A stretch of 44,844 bases of DNA from Bradyrhizobium sp. (GTDB lineage: Bacteria > Pseudomonadota > Alphaproteobacteria > Rhizobiales > Xanthobacteraceae): positions 1 to 44,844 of the forward strand of contig NZ_SSMW01000049.1 in NCBI RefSeq assembly GCF_004799405.1, in the 5' to 3' direction. The stretch's first letter is position 1, and each line of letters starts with the position of its first letter. The notes under the pieces were generated by a model. That model saw nothing but the letters and a program-made list of their open reading frames with translations, did not search any database and had not been told where the DNA came from. Made by a program: the position numbers and the translations under genes. Below, one piece after another: positions 35,245 to 44,515 of this stretch.

Positions 35245-35749
35245 AACGCTGCTCCTTCCTTGGCGGCTCACCGGCCGGGTTCTGGATCGCGTTGCGCACG
35301 TTTTCCTTGATCGCTTCCAGCTGGGTGAGCAGGCGGTGGGCGTCGGCCGGATTGATGCCCTCGAGCGCGGTGGCCGTCAGTTCCGAACGCAACCCGCTCA
35401 ACTTGCCGAGCAGCGGGCGCGCGGCCTTGCGCAGATAGAGCCGGTTGACGCGGCGGTCGGTTTCGTCGCCGCGGCGCTCGATCCAGCCGGCGTCGCAGAG
35501 ACGGTCGATCAGCCGCGTCAGGGTAATCGGCTGCATTTCCATCTGTTCGGCGAGTTCCGACTGCTTCAGCCCCTCGGTGCGTTCCACCTTGGCCAGTACC
35601 GCCCATTGCGCGCGGGTAATGCCGTAGCGCGCGGCCTGCTTGTCGGCATAAAGCCGCACCAGCCGCTGCAATTCGCCAAGCGTGAACAGGAAGTTCATAT
35701 CCACCGAACCGCGGGGCATCCGCGTCGTCTCCATAGGCCGTGGCCTCAT
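35237..35749 (-). CDS. MarR-family regulator of the efflux operon
   Basis: 170 residues from the ATG at 35749; ATG 35734 (METTRMPRGS) is an alternative. The winged-helix core has QWAVLAKVERTEGLKQSELAEQMEM and QPITLTRLIDRLCDAGWIERR, then the wing DETDRRVNRLYLR. Such proteins usually repress the adjacent emrAB genes until a phenolic or other inducer binds. The gene is first in the operon, overlaps emrA by 8 bases, and has a perfect 14-bp palindrome 14 bases upstream of its start, fitting autorepression. Confidence 0.9.
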   Translation of the reverse strand: MRPRPMETTRMPRGSVDMNFLFTLGELQRLVRLYADKQAARYGITRAQWAVLAKVERTEGLKQSELAEQMEMQPITLTRLIDRLCDAGWIERRGDETDRRVNRLYLRKAARPLLGKLSGLRSELTATALEGINPADAHRLLTQLEAIKENVRNAIQNPAGEPPRKEQRYG

Positions 35750-35763
35750 AAGCTTTTGATATA

Positions 35764-35777
35764 ATAAGCTAGCTTAT
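35764..35777. promoter_or_regulatory. Perfect 14-bp palindrome, candidate MarR operator
   Basis: ATAAGCT-AGCTTAT is fully symmetrical and stands in an AT-rich patch in front of marR. A further half-like ATAAGCTTTT lies at the marR start (35748-35757). Position and symmetry suit a MarR-family dimer. It is also upstream of zur on the other strand, about 125 bases from its start. Confidence 0.6.
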
Positions 35778-35901
35778 GAATATAACATGGCAACTTTTAG
35801 GAAGGCTGCCCCGCTGACAGCACATGGCTTGGTCGGGTGGGACACCGAAACCCCCCGGCGGCATTGGGAATTGCCGGTCAAAATGCTACAGACGGCCGCA
35901 A

Positions 35902-36393
35902 ATGACCCTGACCAAACCGGCATTTCCCGCACCCGACCATGATCACGACCGCTGCGCCGCGGACGCACTGCAACATGCCGAGGGGGTTTGCGCGCGGCGG
36001 GCGCAGAAATTCACCCCGATCCGCCGCCAGGTGCTGCAGGCGCTGTTGTCCAGCCATCGTCCGCTCGGCGCCTATGAGGTGATCGATGAACTCGCGAAAT
36101 CGATGCCGCGGCCGGCGCCGATCACGGTCTATCGCGCGCTCGATTTCCTGATGGAAAATGGTCTCGTTCATCGCATCGAAAGCCGCAACGCGTATCTCGC
36201 CTGCGCACACGACCATGATGCAGCCGCCATGGTGGCGTTTCTGATCTGCGAGCGCTGCGGCTCGGTCGGCGAGATTCCGGCAGCGCCGGTGGCGCAGAGC
36301 CTGAACGCCGCGGCGCGCGCGACCGGCTTTGTGCCGAAATTGTCGGTCGTCGAGATCACCGGCGTTTGCACGCATTGTCAGGCCGCCGGATAA
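35902..36393 (+). CDS. zur: Fur-family regulator, Zur-like (zinc uptake repressor)
   Basis: 163 residues from the ATG at 35902 (MTLTKPAFPA); a reading from 35824 adds 26 unlikely residues. The N-terminal winged helix has TPIRRQVLQALLSSHRPLGAYEV and PITVYRALDFLMENGLVHRIES. The dimer domain has the structural zinc pairs C116-xx-C119 (ICERCG) and GVCTHC near the end, with the CAHDHD histidine cluster. The pattern fits Zur more than Fur or Mur. Zur with Zn represses uptake genes. Spacing to the next genes (31 and 13 bases) suggests a zur, DMT, ispG operon. Confidence 0.82.
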   Translation: MTLTKPAFPAPDHDHDRCAADALQHAEGVCARRAQKFTPIRRQVLQALLSSHRPLGAYEVIDELAKSMPRPAPITVYRALDFLMENGLVHRIESRNAYLACAHDHDAAAMVAFLICERCGSVGEIPAAPVAQSLNAAARATGFVPKLSVVEITGVCTHCQAAG

Positions 36394-36424
36394 CAACACG
36401 GCGACAAGCCGGGTACGGGGATCG

Positions 36425-37381
36425 ATGTCATCAAATGAGTTGCCGATAAATTCGGCCGGGCGTCCGCTCAGCCCGGGCGCCGTCGCATTGATGCTGATGC
36501 TGTGCCTGAGCTGGGGTTTTAATCAGATCGCGGTGAAACTGGCGCTGCCCGACATTCCGCCGATGCTGCAGGCCACGATCCGCTCCGCGGGGGCGCTGCT
36601 TGTGTTGCTGCTGATCGCGCGGCTGCGAGGCGTGAAAATCTTCGTTGCCGACGGCACGCTGGGCGCCGGCCTGTTTGCGGGCCTCTTGTTCGGGCTTGAA
36701 TTCGTTTCGATCTTTCGCGGCCTGTTATTGACGTCCGCGTCGCGCGCGGTGGTGTTTCTCTATACCGCGCCGTTTTTTGTGGCGCTGGGTTCCTATCAGT
36801 TTCTCGGCGAACGGCTGAGTGCATTGCAATGGGGCGGGCTGGCTTTGAGCTTCGCGGGCGTGGCGCTGGCGATCGGGGTTCCCCAGGCTGATGTTGATGC
36901 CAGCGTGCTGCTCGGCGACCTTTTGATCGTCGTCGGCGGCGCGTTGTGGGCGGCGACCACGTTGCTGGTAAAGGCCACCCGCCTGCTGCAGGCCCCGCCG
37001 GAAAAGGCGCTGGGATACCAGGTGGCCGTGTCCGTCCCGATTCTGGCGTTTGCTGCCTGGATTTCCGGCGAAACCCTAACTCGGGTTCCCGGGCCGCTGG
37101 CGCTGTCGCTGATGGCCTATCAGGCGATCTGGGTGGTCGGATTGACCTTTCTGTTGTGGTTTACGCTGGTCAAAACCTATTCCGCCAGCAAATTGTCGGC
37201 TTTTACCTTCATCACCCCTTTGTTTGGCGTGGTGGCTAGCTATTTCATCATGCACGACACACTGACCCCGGTGTTCGGGGCGGCGGCTCTGCTGGTGATT
37301 GCAGGGCTTTATCTGGTTAATCGGCCGAGCCCGGTGGTCCCGGTTCCCACTGATCCATTGCTGAATGTCACAGAAACCTGA
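36425..37381 (+). CDS. EamA/DMT-family transporter
   Basis: 318 residues from the ATG at 36425 (MSSNELPINS). Ten membrane segments in two EamA repeats: the first opens ALMLMLCLSWGFNQIAVKLA and includes FLYTAPFFVALGSYQFLGE; the second opens GDLLIVVGGALWAATTLLVK and includes LSAFTFITPLFGVVASYFIM. The YTAPFF and FITPLFGV pieces are typical. Members export amino acids or other metabolites; the substrate is not readable. It lies between zur and ispG on the same strand. A role in zinc handling would be guesswork. Confidence 0.88.
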   Translation: MSSNELPINSAGRPLSPGAVALMLMLCLSWGFNQIAVKLALPDIPPMLQATIRSAGALLVLLLIARLRGVKIFVADGTLGAGLFAGLLFGLEFVSIFRGLLLTSASRAVVFLYTAPFFVALGSYQFLGERLSALQWGGLALSFAGVALAIGVPQADVDASVLLGDLLIVVGGALWAATTLLVKATRLLQAPPEKALGYQVAVSVPILAFAAWISGETLTRVPGPLALSLMAYQAIWVVGLTFLLWFTLVKTYSASKLSAFTFITPLFGVVASYFIMHDTLTPVFGAAALLVIAGLYLVNRPSPVVPVPTDPLLNVTET

Positions 37382-37394
37382 TATTTGAGACCCC

Positions 37395-38687
37395 ATGAAC
37401 AAGCCCGAAAAACCCCCGTTGGACGACGTCGCCGGCCCCTGCGCCCGGCATCAAACCACCCAGGTCATGGTCGGCAACATCGCCGTCGGTGGCAGTGCGC
37501 CGATCGTGGTGCAGTCGATGACCAATACCGACACCGCCGATATCGAGGGCACCATCGCCCAGGTGGCGGCGCTGGCGCGCGCTGGCTCCGAACTGGTGCG
37601 CATCACGGTCGATCGTGAAGAAGCCGCCGCCGCCGTGCCGCATATCCGCGATGGCCTGCGCAAGCACGGCATCACCACGCCCTTGATCGGCGATTTCCAT
37701 TACATCGGCCACAAGCTGCTGGCGGATTATCCGGCCTGCGCCGAAGCGCTCGACAAATACCGCATCAATCCGGGCAACGTCGGCTTCAAGAACAAGCGCG
37801 ATACGCAATTCGCCGACATCATCGAGATCGCCAACAAGAACAATAAGCCGGTGCGGATCGGCGCCAATTGGGGTTCGCTGGATCAGGAACTGCTGACCAA
37901 GCTGATGGACGAAAACGCGCTGCTCGCATCACCGAAGGATGTCCGCGCGGTGACCCGTGAGGCGATGGTGCAGTCGGCGTTATTGTCGGCCGCGCGCGCG
38001 CAAGAACTCGGCATGCCCAAGAACAAGATGATTCTGTCCGCAAAAGTCTCCGCGGTGCAGGACCTGATCGCGGTCTACCAGACGCTGGCCGAACGTTCGG
38101 ATTACGCCATCCATCTCGGCCTCACCGAGGCCGGCATGGGATCCAAGGGCATCGTGGCCTCGTCGGCTGCGCTCGGCATCCTGCTGCAGCAGGGCATCGG
38201 CGACACCGTGCGGATTTCGCTGACGCCGGAGCCCGGCGGCGATCGCACGCTGGAAGTCCAGGTCGCGCAGGAACTGCTGCAGACCATGGGCTTTCGCACC
38301 TTCGTGCCGCTGGTAGCGGCGTGCCCCGGCTGCGGCCGCACCACTTCGACCACGTTCCAGGAACTGGCACGCAGCATCCAGGATTTCATCCGCGACGAGA
38401 TGCCGAACTGGAAGACGCGCTATCCGGGTGTCGAATCCCTCAACGTCGCGATCATGGGCTGCATCGTCAACGGTCCCGGCGAATCCAAACATGCCGACAT
38501 CGGCATTTCCTTGCCCGGCACCGGCGAGACTCCGGCAGCCCCCGTGTTCGTCGACGGCAAGAAGTTCCGCACCTTGCGCGGTCCGAACATTTCGACGGAA
38601 TTCCAGGCGATGGTGATCGACTATATCGACCAGCGCTATGGGTCGGGCAGCAAGGTTCCGGCTGGCCCGGCGTCGGCCGCGGAGTAG
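37395..38687 (+). CDS. ispG: (E)-4-hydroxy-3-methylbut-2-enyl-diphosphate synthase
   Basis: 430 residues. The TIM-barrel opening is [20 protein letters not shown]; the iron-sulfur part has two Cys in [10 protein letters not shown] and one in [12 protein letters not shown], where the Glu completes the 4Fe-4S coordination. It makes HMBPP from MEcPP in the non-mevalonate isoprenoid pathway, in the cytoplasm. It starts 13 bases after the DMT gene stop, so co-transcription is likely. The length suits the alphaproteobacterial form, and no residue is missing. Confidence 0.96.
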   Translation: MNKPEKPPLDDVAGPCARHQTTQVMVGNIAVGGSAPIVVQSMTNTDTADIEGTIAQVAALARAGSELVRITVDREEAAAAVPHIRDGLRKHGITTPLIGDFHYIGHKLLADYPACAEALDKYRINPGNVGFKNKRDTQFADIIEIANKNNKPVRIGANWGSLDQELLTKLMDENALLASPKDVRAVTREAMVQSALLSAARAQELGMPKNKMILSAKVSAVQDLIAVYQTLAERSDYAIHLGLTEAGMGSKGIVASSAALGILLQQGIGDTVRISLTPEPGGDRTLEVQVAQELLQTMGFRTFVPLVAACPGCGRTTSTTFQELARSIQDFIRDEMPNWKTRYPGVESLNVAIMGCIVNGPGESKHADIGISLPGTGETPAAPVFVDGKKFRTLRGPNISTEFQAMVIDYIDQRYGSGSKVPAGPASAAE

Positions 38688-38835
38688 GTCGCACGTCCAC
38701 GCCTGAGGCGTGTTCAGCGATAAGCTTCGCGAATCCGGGACAGTTTGCATAAGAGAATTCAGCCGGTTCTGGATTGCGCTTCGCTCCATCCGGGCTACGA
38801 TGGCTGCCAACCAGAAATCGCCGGAGGATTCCCCC

Positions 38836-39717
38836 ATGTCGTCACTCGCCAGCAAGCAAGGTCCGCGCTATCGCCAGACGGCCGGCGAGGAAGAACCTTA
38901 TGAGACCATCGGCGTCGAGAAGCTCACGCCGGTGATCGGTGCGGAAATCTCCGGCGTCGATCTTGCCAGCACCCTCTCCAACCGGACCATGGATGAGATC
39001 CACCGCGCGCTCGCCGAGAACCTCGTGATCTTCTTCCGCGATCAGCACATCACCCCGCAGCAGCATCTCGCCTTCGGGCGCCAGTTCGGCGAGTTGCACA
39101 TCCATCCGGCGGCTCCCCACGAGCCGGGCGAGCCGGCGCTGATGAAGATCTATGCCGACAAGGATTCGCCGCGCGTCAATGGCGAGGGCTGGCATTCCGA
39201 CGTCTCCTGTGACGAAGAGCCGCCGATGGGCTCGATCCTCCAGATCAAGCAGTGCCCGCCGAGCGGGGGCGACACCCTGTTCGCCAATATGTACGCGGCC
39301 TATGACGCGCTGTCGGATCGGATGAAGACCTATCTCCACGGGCTCACCGCGCTGCATGACGGCGAGCCCGCCTATCGCGGGCTGTACGCCAATTACGGCG
39401 TTGCCGACCGGCCGTCCTATCCGCACGCCGAGCATCCGGTGGTGCGCACCCATCCGGTGACCGGCAAGAAGGCGCTCTATGTCAACAGCGGCTTCACCCG
39501 CCATATCAACGGCATCCCCCGCGACGAGAGCGACGCGATCCTCGGCTATCTCTACAGGCACATGGAAAACCCGCTGTTCCAGTGCCGCTTTCGCTGGACC
39601 GAGAATGCCATCGCGTTCTGGGACAACCGCTGTGCCCAGCACCGCGCACTGTGGGACTACTGGCCGCATACGCGTTCCGGCACGCGGGTGACGGTGAAGG
39701 GCGAACGGCCGGTGTGA
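38836..39717 (+). CDS. TauD/TfdA-family Fe(II)/2-oxoglutarate dioxygenase
   Basis: 293 residues from the ATG at 38836 (MSSLASKQGP), with GGAGGA at 38823-38828; an earlier reading adds 42 residues. The iron facial triad is H120-x-D122 (GWHSDVSCDE) and His269 (AQHRALWDYWPH), and the 2-oxoglutarate-binding Arg is in RSGTRVTVKG. The VIGAEISGVDL opening is usual for TauD. The family oxidises taurine, alkylsulfonates, aryloxyacetates and others; the substrate here is unknown. It is followed after 27 bases by a Rieske oxygenase on the same strand, probably in one operon. Preceding gap: 148 bases. Confidence 0.9.
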   Translation: MSSLASKQGPRYRQTAGEEEPYETIGVEKLTPVIGAEISGVDLASTLSNRTMDEIHRALAENLVIFFRDQHITPQQHLAFGRQFGELHIHPAAPHEPGEPALMKIYADKDSPRVNGEGWHSDVSCDEEPPMGSILQIKQCPPSGGDTLFANMYAAYDALSDRMKTYLHGLTALHDGEPAYRGLYANYGVADRPSYPHAEHPVVRTHPVTGKKALYVNSGFTRHINGIPRDESDAILGYLYRHMENPLFQCRFRWTENAIAFWDNRCAQHRALWDYWPHTRSGTRVTVKGERPV

Positions 39718-39744
39718 GGGCGCGATAGCTCTGGAGGGCACCCC

Positions 39745-41085
39745 ATGCTCCGCGCAGAGGACAATCAATTCCTGACCGAAAGCGGTGCGGGCACGCCGAT
39801 GGGCGAGTTGCTGCGCCGGTTCTGGCTGCCGGTTCTGCTCTGCGAGGAATTGCCGGAAGCCGACGGGCCGCCGAAGAAGATCGTGGTGATGGGCGAGGAG
39901 TTGCTGGCGTTTCGCGACTCCCGAGGCGTGGTCGGCGTCATCGACCAGTATTGCCCGCACCGCGGCGCCAACCTATGGCTCGGCCGCAACGAGGAATGCG
40001 GTATCCGCTGCGTCTATCACGGCTGGAAGTTCGATACCGACGGCCGCTGCGTCGACATGCCGACCTCCTATCCCGATCTCAACGCCAAGGACCTGATCCG
40101 GATCAAATCCTATCCGGTGCGCGAATGGGGCGACATGATCTGGGCCTATATGGGCCCCGCGGACGCCATGCCCGAATTGCCGGCGCTGGAGATGGCGCTG
40201 GTGCCGGCCTCGCACCGCTACGTCACCAAGAAATGGCAGGACTGCAACTGGGCGCAGGCGATGGAAGGCTCGATCGATACCGCGCATTTCACCTTCGCGC
40301 ATCTATCGTTCGAAAAGGAAGAGAACGAGATTCTGGATATCAAGAAGCACTTTGTGAACCCGCTGACGCGGGTCGCAACCGATCACATGAGATGGATCGC
40401 CGAAGACCCGCGACCGGTGATCAAGATCATTCCGCACGAGGCCGGGCTGACGGTCGCGGGCGGCCGGCTCACCGGCAGCGACAACATCTACTGGCGCATC
40501 GCCCAGTTCCTGATGCCGGTGCATGCCTATGCGCCGAGTTCGATGCCGGGCGAGAACATCTTCGGCCAGAGTTTTATCCCGGTGACCGATACCAACTGCT
40601 GGATCTACACCTATGCCTGGAATCCGGAGCGGCCGCTGACGCAGGCCGAGCGGGAGGGCTACGCCAACGGCAATGGCGTGATGTCGGTCGTCGACGAGAA
40701 TTACGTGCCGCTGCGCAACAAGGCCAACGACTACCTGATCGACCGCAAGCTGCAGAAGACCAAAAGCTACACCGGCATCAAGGGCGTGTCCGAGCAGGAT
40801 GCCGCGGTGCAGGACAGCCAGGGGCCGATCGCCGACCGCACCCGCGAGCACCTCGGTCCGACCGATCTCGGCATCATGCATTTCCGGAAACTAATGATGG
40901 AATGCGCCCGCGCGCTGCAGCAGGGCGAAGCGCCGGCGCACCTCGCGCACCAGGATCGCTACACGGTCCGCTCCGGCGGCTGGGTGACGCACAAGGCCAA
41001 GGATTTGCCCGCGGTGATGGTCGAGCGCTTCGGCCACGAGAACGGTTATGTCGGACGGGCCGGACGGGACGCGGCGGCGGAATAG
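39745..41085 (+). CDS. Rieske non-heme iron oxygenase, phthalate-4,5-dioxygenase-like alpha subunit
   Basis: 446 residues, with GGAGGG before the ATG. The Rieske [2Fe-2S] motif is C70-x-H72 and C89-xx-H92 (CPHRGANLW and CVYHGW), 16 residues between the pairs. The mononuclear iron site is in EGSIDTAHFTFAH (D178, H181, H186). Length and order match the phthalate/vanillate-type group that hydroxylates or demethylates aromatic acids using a separate reductase. No reductase gene is adjacent. With the TauD-type gene upstream it suggests a two-oxygenase catabolic unit of unknown substrate. Confidence 0.9.
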   Translation: MLRAEDNQFLTESGAGTPMGELLRRFWLPVLLCEELPEADGPPKKIVVMGEELLAFRDSRGVVGVIDQYCPHRGANLWLGRNEECGIRCVYHGWKFDTDGRCVDMPTSYPDLNAKDLIRIKSYPVREWGDMIWAYMGPADAMPELPALEMALVPASHRYVTKKWQDCNWAQAMEGSIDTAHFTFAHLSFEKEENEILDIKKHFVNPLTRVATDHMRWIAEDPRPVIKIIPHEAGLTVAGGRLTGSDNIYWRIAQFLMPVHAYAPSSMPGENIFGQSFIPVTDTNCWIYTYAWNPERPLTQAEREGYANGNGVMSVVDENYVPLRNKANDYLIDRKLQKTKSYTGIKGVSEQDAAVQDSQGPIADRTREHLGPTDLGIMHFRKLMMECARALQQGEAPAHLAHQDRYTVRSGGWVTHKAKDLPAVMVERFGHENGYVGRAGRDAAAE

Positions 41086-41123
41086 GCATGTTTGCCGTTC
41101 CGGCAAAGCCGGACGACAAGCGG

Positions 41124-42731
41124 CTAAAGCGGTGTCCGCCGATACTCGCGGTTCGCGAGACTCGCTTCTTCCAGATCGAGGTCGCGTTCGATCCGCCGCC
41201 TGGTCTCATCTGTGATCTTGCCGTCGCGCAGTTGCAGGTGGATGAACTTCCGCTCCGCCGAAATCAGTTCCCGGGTCAGCGCGATCCCTGTCGCCGAGAC
41301 ATCGTGCTTGTCGGGATCGAGCGAGTCGGGCAGCTGGCTGATGCGGGTCTCGTGCCGCGCGCGCAGCAGCTTTATCACGTCATCCGGCAATTCGCGCTCG
41401 TCCGTGATGGTGTCGAGCGACGCCAGCGCGGCGGCGAGCGCCTCGCGCCGCGCCGAGATTTCCGATTCGTGCTCCGCTACGCTTTCGGCGCGACCTGCGT
41501 CGCCGATGCCGAGGCATCTCACCACGACAGGCAGTCCCAGCCCCAATCCGACCAGCGTGACGAAAATGACGCCGAAAGACACGAACAGAATGAGGTCGCG
41601 GTCGGGAAAGCCCTCGCCGTTCGGCAGCGCGAACGGAAGCGCCAGCGCCGCGGCCAATGAGACCGCACCGCGCACCCCGGTAAAGCCGATCACGAAGGTG
41701 GCGCGCCAGGTCGGCGCCGGATCGCGGATGCCGTGGCGATTGATCCACATCCGCGGCAAGTAGGTCGCGGGATAGACCCAGGCAAAGCGCGCCACAATGA
41801 TGATGACGGTGACCAGCGCGGTCGCAGACAGAATATCGTCGAGCGGAAACGCCTTCGATTTTTCCAACAGCGAACGCATCTGGAATCCGGTCAACAGGAA
41901 CAACAGGCCCTCGATCAGATAGATCACGAGGTCCCAGAAGAAGATGCCTTGCAGCCGGGTCGCCGCAGAGATCAGCCGCGGCCCGTTCCAACTGATATAG
42001 AGCCCGCAGGCGACGGTTGCGATGACGCCCGAGCCGCCGAAATGCTCGGGCACCCAATAGGCGATGTAAGGGGTGATCAGCGACAGCGTGATCTCTACCT
42101 GCGTGTCGTGCGCACGATGGCGCGCCCGCAAGCTGAGCCAGCCGACTGCCGCACCAAACAGAATCTCGCCGGCGACGATGGCGGCGAAGGTGCCCGCCGC
42201 CTTTGACAGTGAAAACATCCCGGTCGAAATCGCCACCACCGTGAAGCGATAGAGAATCAGCGCGGTGGCGTCGTTGGCCAGCCCTTCACCCTCGAGCACG
42301 ACCAGGATTCGCCTGGGCAGTCCGAGCTTGCGGGCGATCGCCAACGGCGCCACCACGTCCGGCGGCGCGACGATGGCCCCCAGCAGGAAGCCGACGTTCC
42401 ACGGCAGTCCGATCAGGTAGTGGGTCGCGGCGGCGACCGCGAGGGCGGTGAAGATCACGCAGCCGACCGCCAGCAGGATGATGGGACGCAGGTTCGATTT
42501 GAACTCGCGCCAGCTCATGGCGACGCTGGCCGAATAGATCAGCGGCGGCAACACCACCAGCAGCACCAGTTCCGGCGGCAATTCCAGCGACGGCATGCCC
42601 GGCACGAAAGCCAGGGCAATGCCGGCCAGCAACAACAGGATCGCGGGCGCGACATTAAGCCTGCGCGCCAACAGCGCCGTGCCCGCCAGCACGGCGAGCA
42701 GGATCAGAAATATCTGGAACCTGGCTTCCAC
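41124..42731 (-). CDS. CPA1-family Na+/H+ antiporter
   Basis: 535 residues. About 12 membrane segments in the first 400, then a hydrophilic C-terminal tail of about 130 residues rich in Arg, Glu and Leu. Family motifs include LLGAIVAPPDVVAPLAIARKL (the ion-site PPD in place of TDP) and EGEGLANDATALILYR with the essential ND pair. GVRGAVSLAAALALP is a further CPA1 hallmark. It exchanges sodium or potassium for protons across the inner membrane. It converges with the Rieske gene (38 bases) and stands alone. Confidence 0.92.
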   Translation of the reverse strand: MEARFQIFLILLAVLAGTALLARRLNVAPAILLLLAGIALAFVPGMPSLELPPELVLLVVLPPLIYSASVAMSWREFKSNLRPIILLAVGCVIFTALAVAAATHYLIGLPWNVGFLLGAIVAPPDVVAPLAIARKLGLPRRILVVLEGEGLANDATALILYRFTVVAISTGMFSLSKAAGTFAAIVAGEILFGAAVGWLSLRARHRAHDTQVEITLSLITPYIAYWVPEHFGGSGVIATVACGLYISWNGPRLISAATRLQGIFFWDLVIYLIEGLLFLLTGFQMRSLLEKSKAFPLDDILSATALVTVIIIVARFAWVYPATYLPRMWINRHGIRDPAPTWRATFVIGFTGVRGAVSLAAALALPFALPNGEGFPDRDLILFVSFGVIFVTLVGLGLGLPVVVRCLGIGDAGRAESVAEHESEISARREALAAALASLDTITDERELPDDVIKLLRARHETRISQLPDSLDPDKHDVSATGIALTRELISAERKFIHLQLRDGKITDETRRRIERDLDLEEASLANREYRRTPL

Positions 42732-42793
42732 GTTCCCGCAATCCTTCCGCCCCTCAATTGGCGCGGAAGGCGAGCGAGGTCAATGTTGCGGTA

Positions 42794-43168
42794 TCATTCC
42801 TTCAAATCGTAGCGGTAGGATTTGGAAACGATCTGCCAGCCGTCGGCGAGTTTCATCGCCACCAGATAGTCGGTAAAATAGCGCGGCGGCAACTGGCATC
42901 GTACCTTGACGAAGGCGGTGGATTCGTCCGAACGGTCGATGGTCACGATGAAGTCCTGGCGCGGTTTGCCCTCGGCCTTGGCGGAGGGCCGCTTCCGGAT
43001 CCAGCCCATCCAGTCCGGGACCGTGAGGATTTTCAACTCGCCCTTTTCCACCCAGCGCAGATCGGCGGAGGGATGGAAAACCGCGCCGATCTTGTCGGCA
43101 TCGCCTTCGTAAAGCCCGTCGAAATAGTGCTGGACCACGGCTTCGACGGTGGAACGGTCGTAACTCAT
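42794..43168 (-). CDS. NTF2-like (SnoaL/lumazine-binding-type) protein
   Basis: 124 residues from the ATG at 43168 (MSYDRSTVEAVVQHYFDGLY), preceded by an AGGGAGCAGCAGCAA stretch. The first helix and YEGDADKIGAVFHPSADLRW are typical of the NTF2 cone fold, ending with LADGWQIVSKSYRYD. The fold serves many small enzymes and binding proteins; the charged pocket residues cannot be assigned from sequence. It lies between the antiporter and the alcohol dehydrogenase on the same strand, with gaps of about 62 and 76 bases. Confidence 0.8.
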   Translation of the reverse strand: MSYDRSTVEAVVQHYFDGLYEGDADKIGAVFHPSADLRWVEKGELKILTVPDWMGWIRKRPSAKAEGKPRQDFIVTIDRSDESTAFVKVRCQLPPRYFTDYLVAMKLADGWQIVSKSYRYDLKE

Positions 43169-43244
43169 TTGCTGCTGCTCCCTGTTGAGTTGCTTGCCGG
43201 ACAGTCGGCGTTGCGCATTCGGCGCACACCACGGAACGACGACG

Positions 43245-44294
43245 TCACATCAAAAACACGCCCTTGCCGTCGACCTGCTTGTCGAACAGCTTATAGGCTT
43301 CTTCCGCCTGGTCGATACCCCAGCGGTGGGTAAAGAGCTTGTCGACGTCGATGCCGCGCTCGACCGAAAACCGCGCACAGTCCGCCTGAATGATATTGGA
43401 GAAGGTCCATGACGCGACAAGCGTCAATTGCCGGCGCAGCAGATGCGGGCTGACATCGATATGGACGTCGCCGCCTTCGCCGACGAAGCACATCGTGCCC
43501 CACACCCTGGTGGAGCGGATCGCGTTCAATCGCGCGTCCGGGTTGCTCGACGTATCCAGCGTCAGATCCGCGTAGCGTCCATGGGTGAGTTCCCTGATGG
43601 CCGCGACCGGATCGTTCGAGCCGGGGTTGACCACCGCATCGGCGCCGAATGCCCCGGCGCGTTCCAGCCGCTGCGGGCTGATGTCGAGCGCGATCACCCT
43701 GGCGCCCATCGCCTTGGCGTATTGCGTGGCCGCCAGTCCCACCGGCCCCTGGCCGAAAATCGCGATGGTGTCATTGCCGGAAAGGTTCATGCGTCGCAGC
43801 GCGCTGTAGGCGGTGCCGGAGCCGCAGGCGATCGCCGCACCGGCCGAGAACGACAGCTCATCCGGCAGCGGCACCAGCGTGTTGGCGGGCACCCTCAGAT
43901 ATTGCGCGTGGCCGCCATGGGCGTTGTTGCCGTAGACCTTGACGGGGACTTCCTGGCAGAGCTGCTGCCAGCCGGCGCGGCAATGGTTGCACTGGGTGCA
44001 GCCCTGGTAATGATGCACCATCACGCGCTGGCCGACCCGCGCTTCCCTGGCATCGACGGCGCTGCCGACCGCGACCACGACGCCGCAGGGTTCGTGCTCG
44101 GCAATGACCGGACCGTCGTTCACCGGGATGCCGGTCGTCCGCGGCTGTCCTTTCGGGCGGCGGTACTGATGCAGGTCGCTGCCGCACATGCCGGACGCCT
44201 TCATCTCGATGACCACGTCATGGGCTTCGGGGGCTGGATCGGGGAACGTCATCAGTTCCAATCCGCGTTCGCCGGTAAACACAACGCCGCGCAT
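43245..44294 (-). CDS. Zinc-dependent medium-chain alcohol dehydrogenase
   Basis: 349 residues from the ATG at 44294 (MRGVVFTGERGLELMTFPDP), with GGAGGAAAG upstream; a reading from 44489 adds 65 residues of non-coding character. Catalytic zinc ligands are C37 (GMCGSDLH) and H67-E68 (AEHEPCG). The structural zinc lobe has C99, C102, C105 and C113. The Rossmann motif is FGQGPVGLAATQYAKAMGARVIALD, of which GQGPVG is the core. It oxidises alcohols or polyols with NAD(P); the substrate is unknown. It is divergent from the caspase-like gene across 221 bases, in which only a GGTTCGG direct repeat was noticed (44415 and 44429). Confidence 0.9.
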   Translation of the reverse strand: MRGVVFTGERGLELMTFPDPAPEAHDVVIEMKASGMCGSDLHQYRRPKGQPRTTGIPVNDGPVIAEHEPCGVVVAVGSAVDAREARVGQRVMVHHYQGCTQCNHCRAGWQQLCQEVPVKVYGNNAHGGHAQYLRVPANTLVPLPDELSFSAGAAIACGSGTAYSALRRMNLSGNDTIAIFGQGPVGLAATQYAKAMGARVIALDISPQRLERAGAFGADAVVNPGSNDPVAAIRELTHGRYADLTLDTSSNPDARLNAIRSTRVWGTMCFVGEGGDVHIDVSPHLLRRQLTLVASWTFSNIIQADCARFSVERGIDVDKLFTHRWGIDQAEEAYKLFDKQVDGKGVFLM

Positions 44295-44515
44295 CGCTTT
44301 CCTCCGCTTGTTCTTGTTTGCGGACCGATCTTGAACGGAAAAACGGGATTGGCAAGGCGCGAACCAAACGCCGGCCGGCGTCACTAACAATAAGGTTCCA
44401 CCACCACAGTCGATGGTTCGGCTATATTGGTTCGGTTCGTGACCTGGCCCACAAAGCCGGCATTGGCTTGTGCTATGCAGGTGGTACAAAAGGACGTAGT
44501 TCCGGAGGCCTCACG

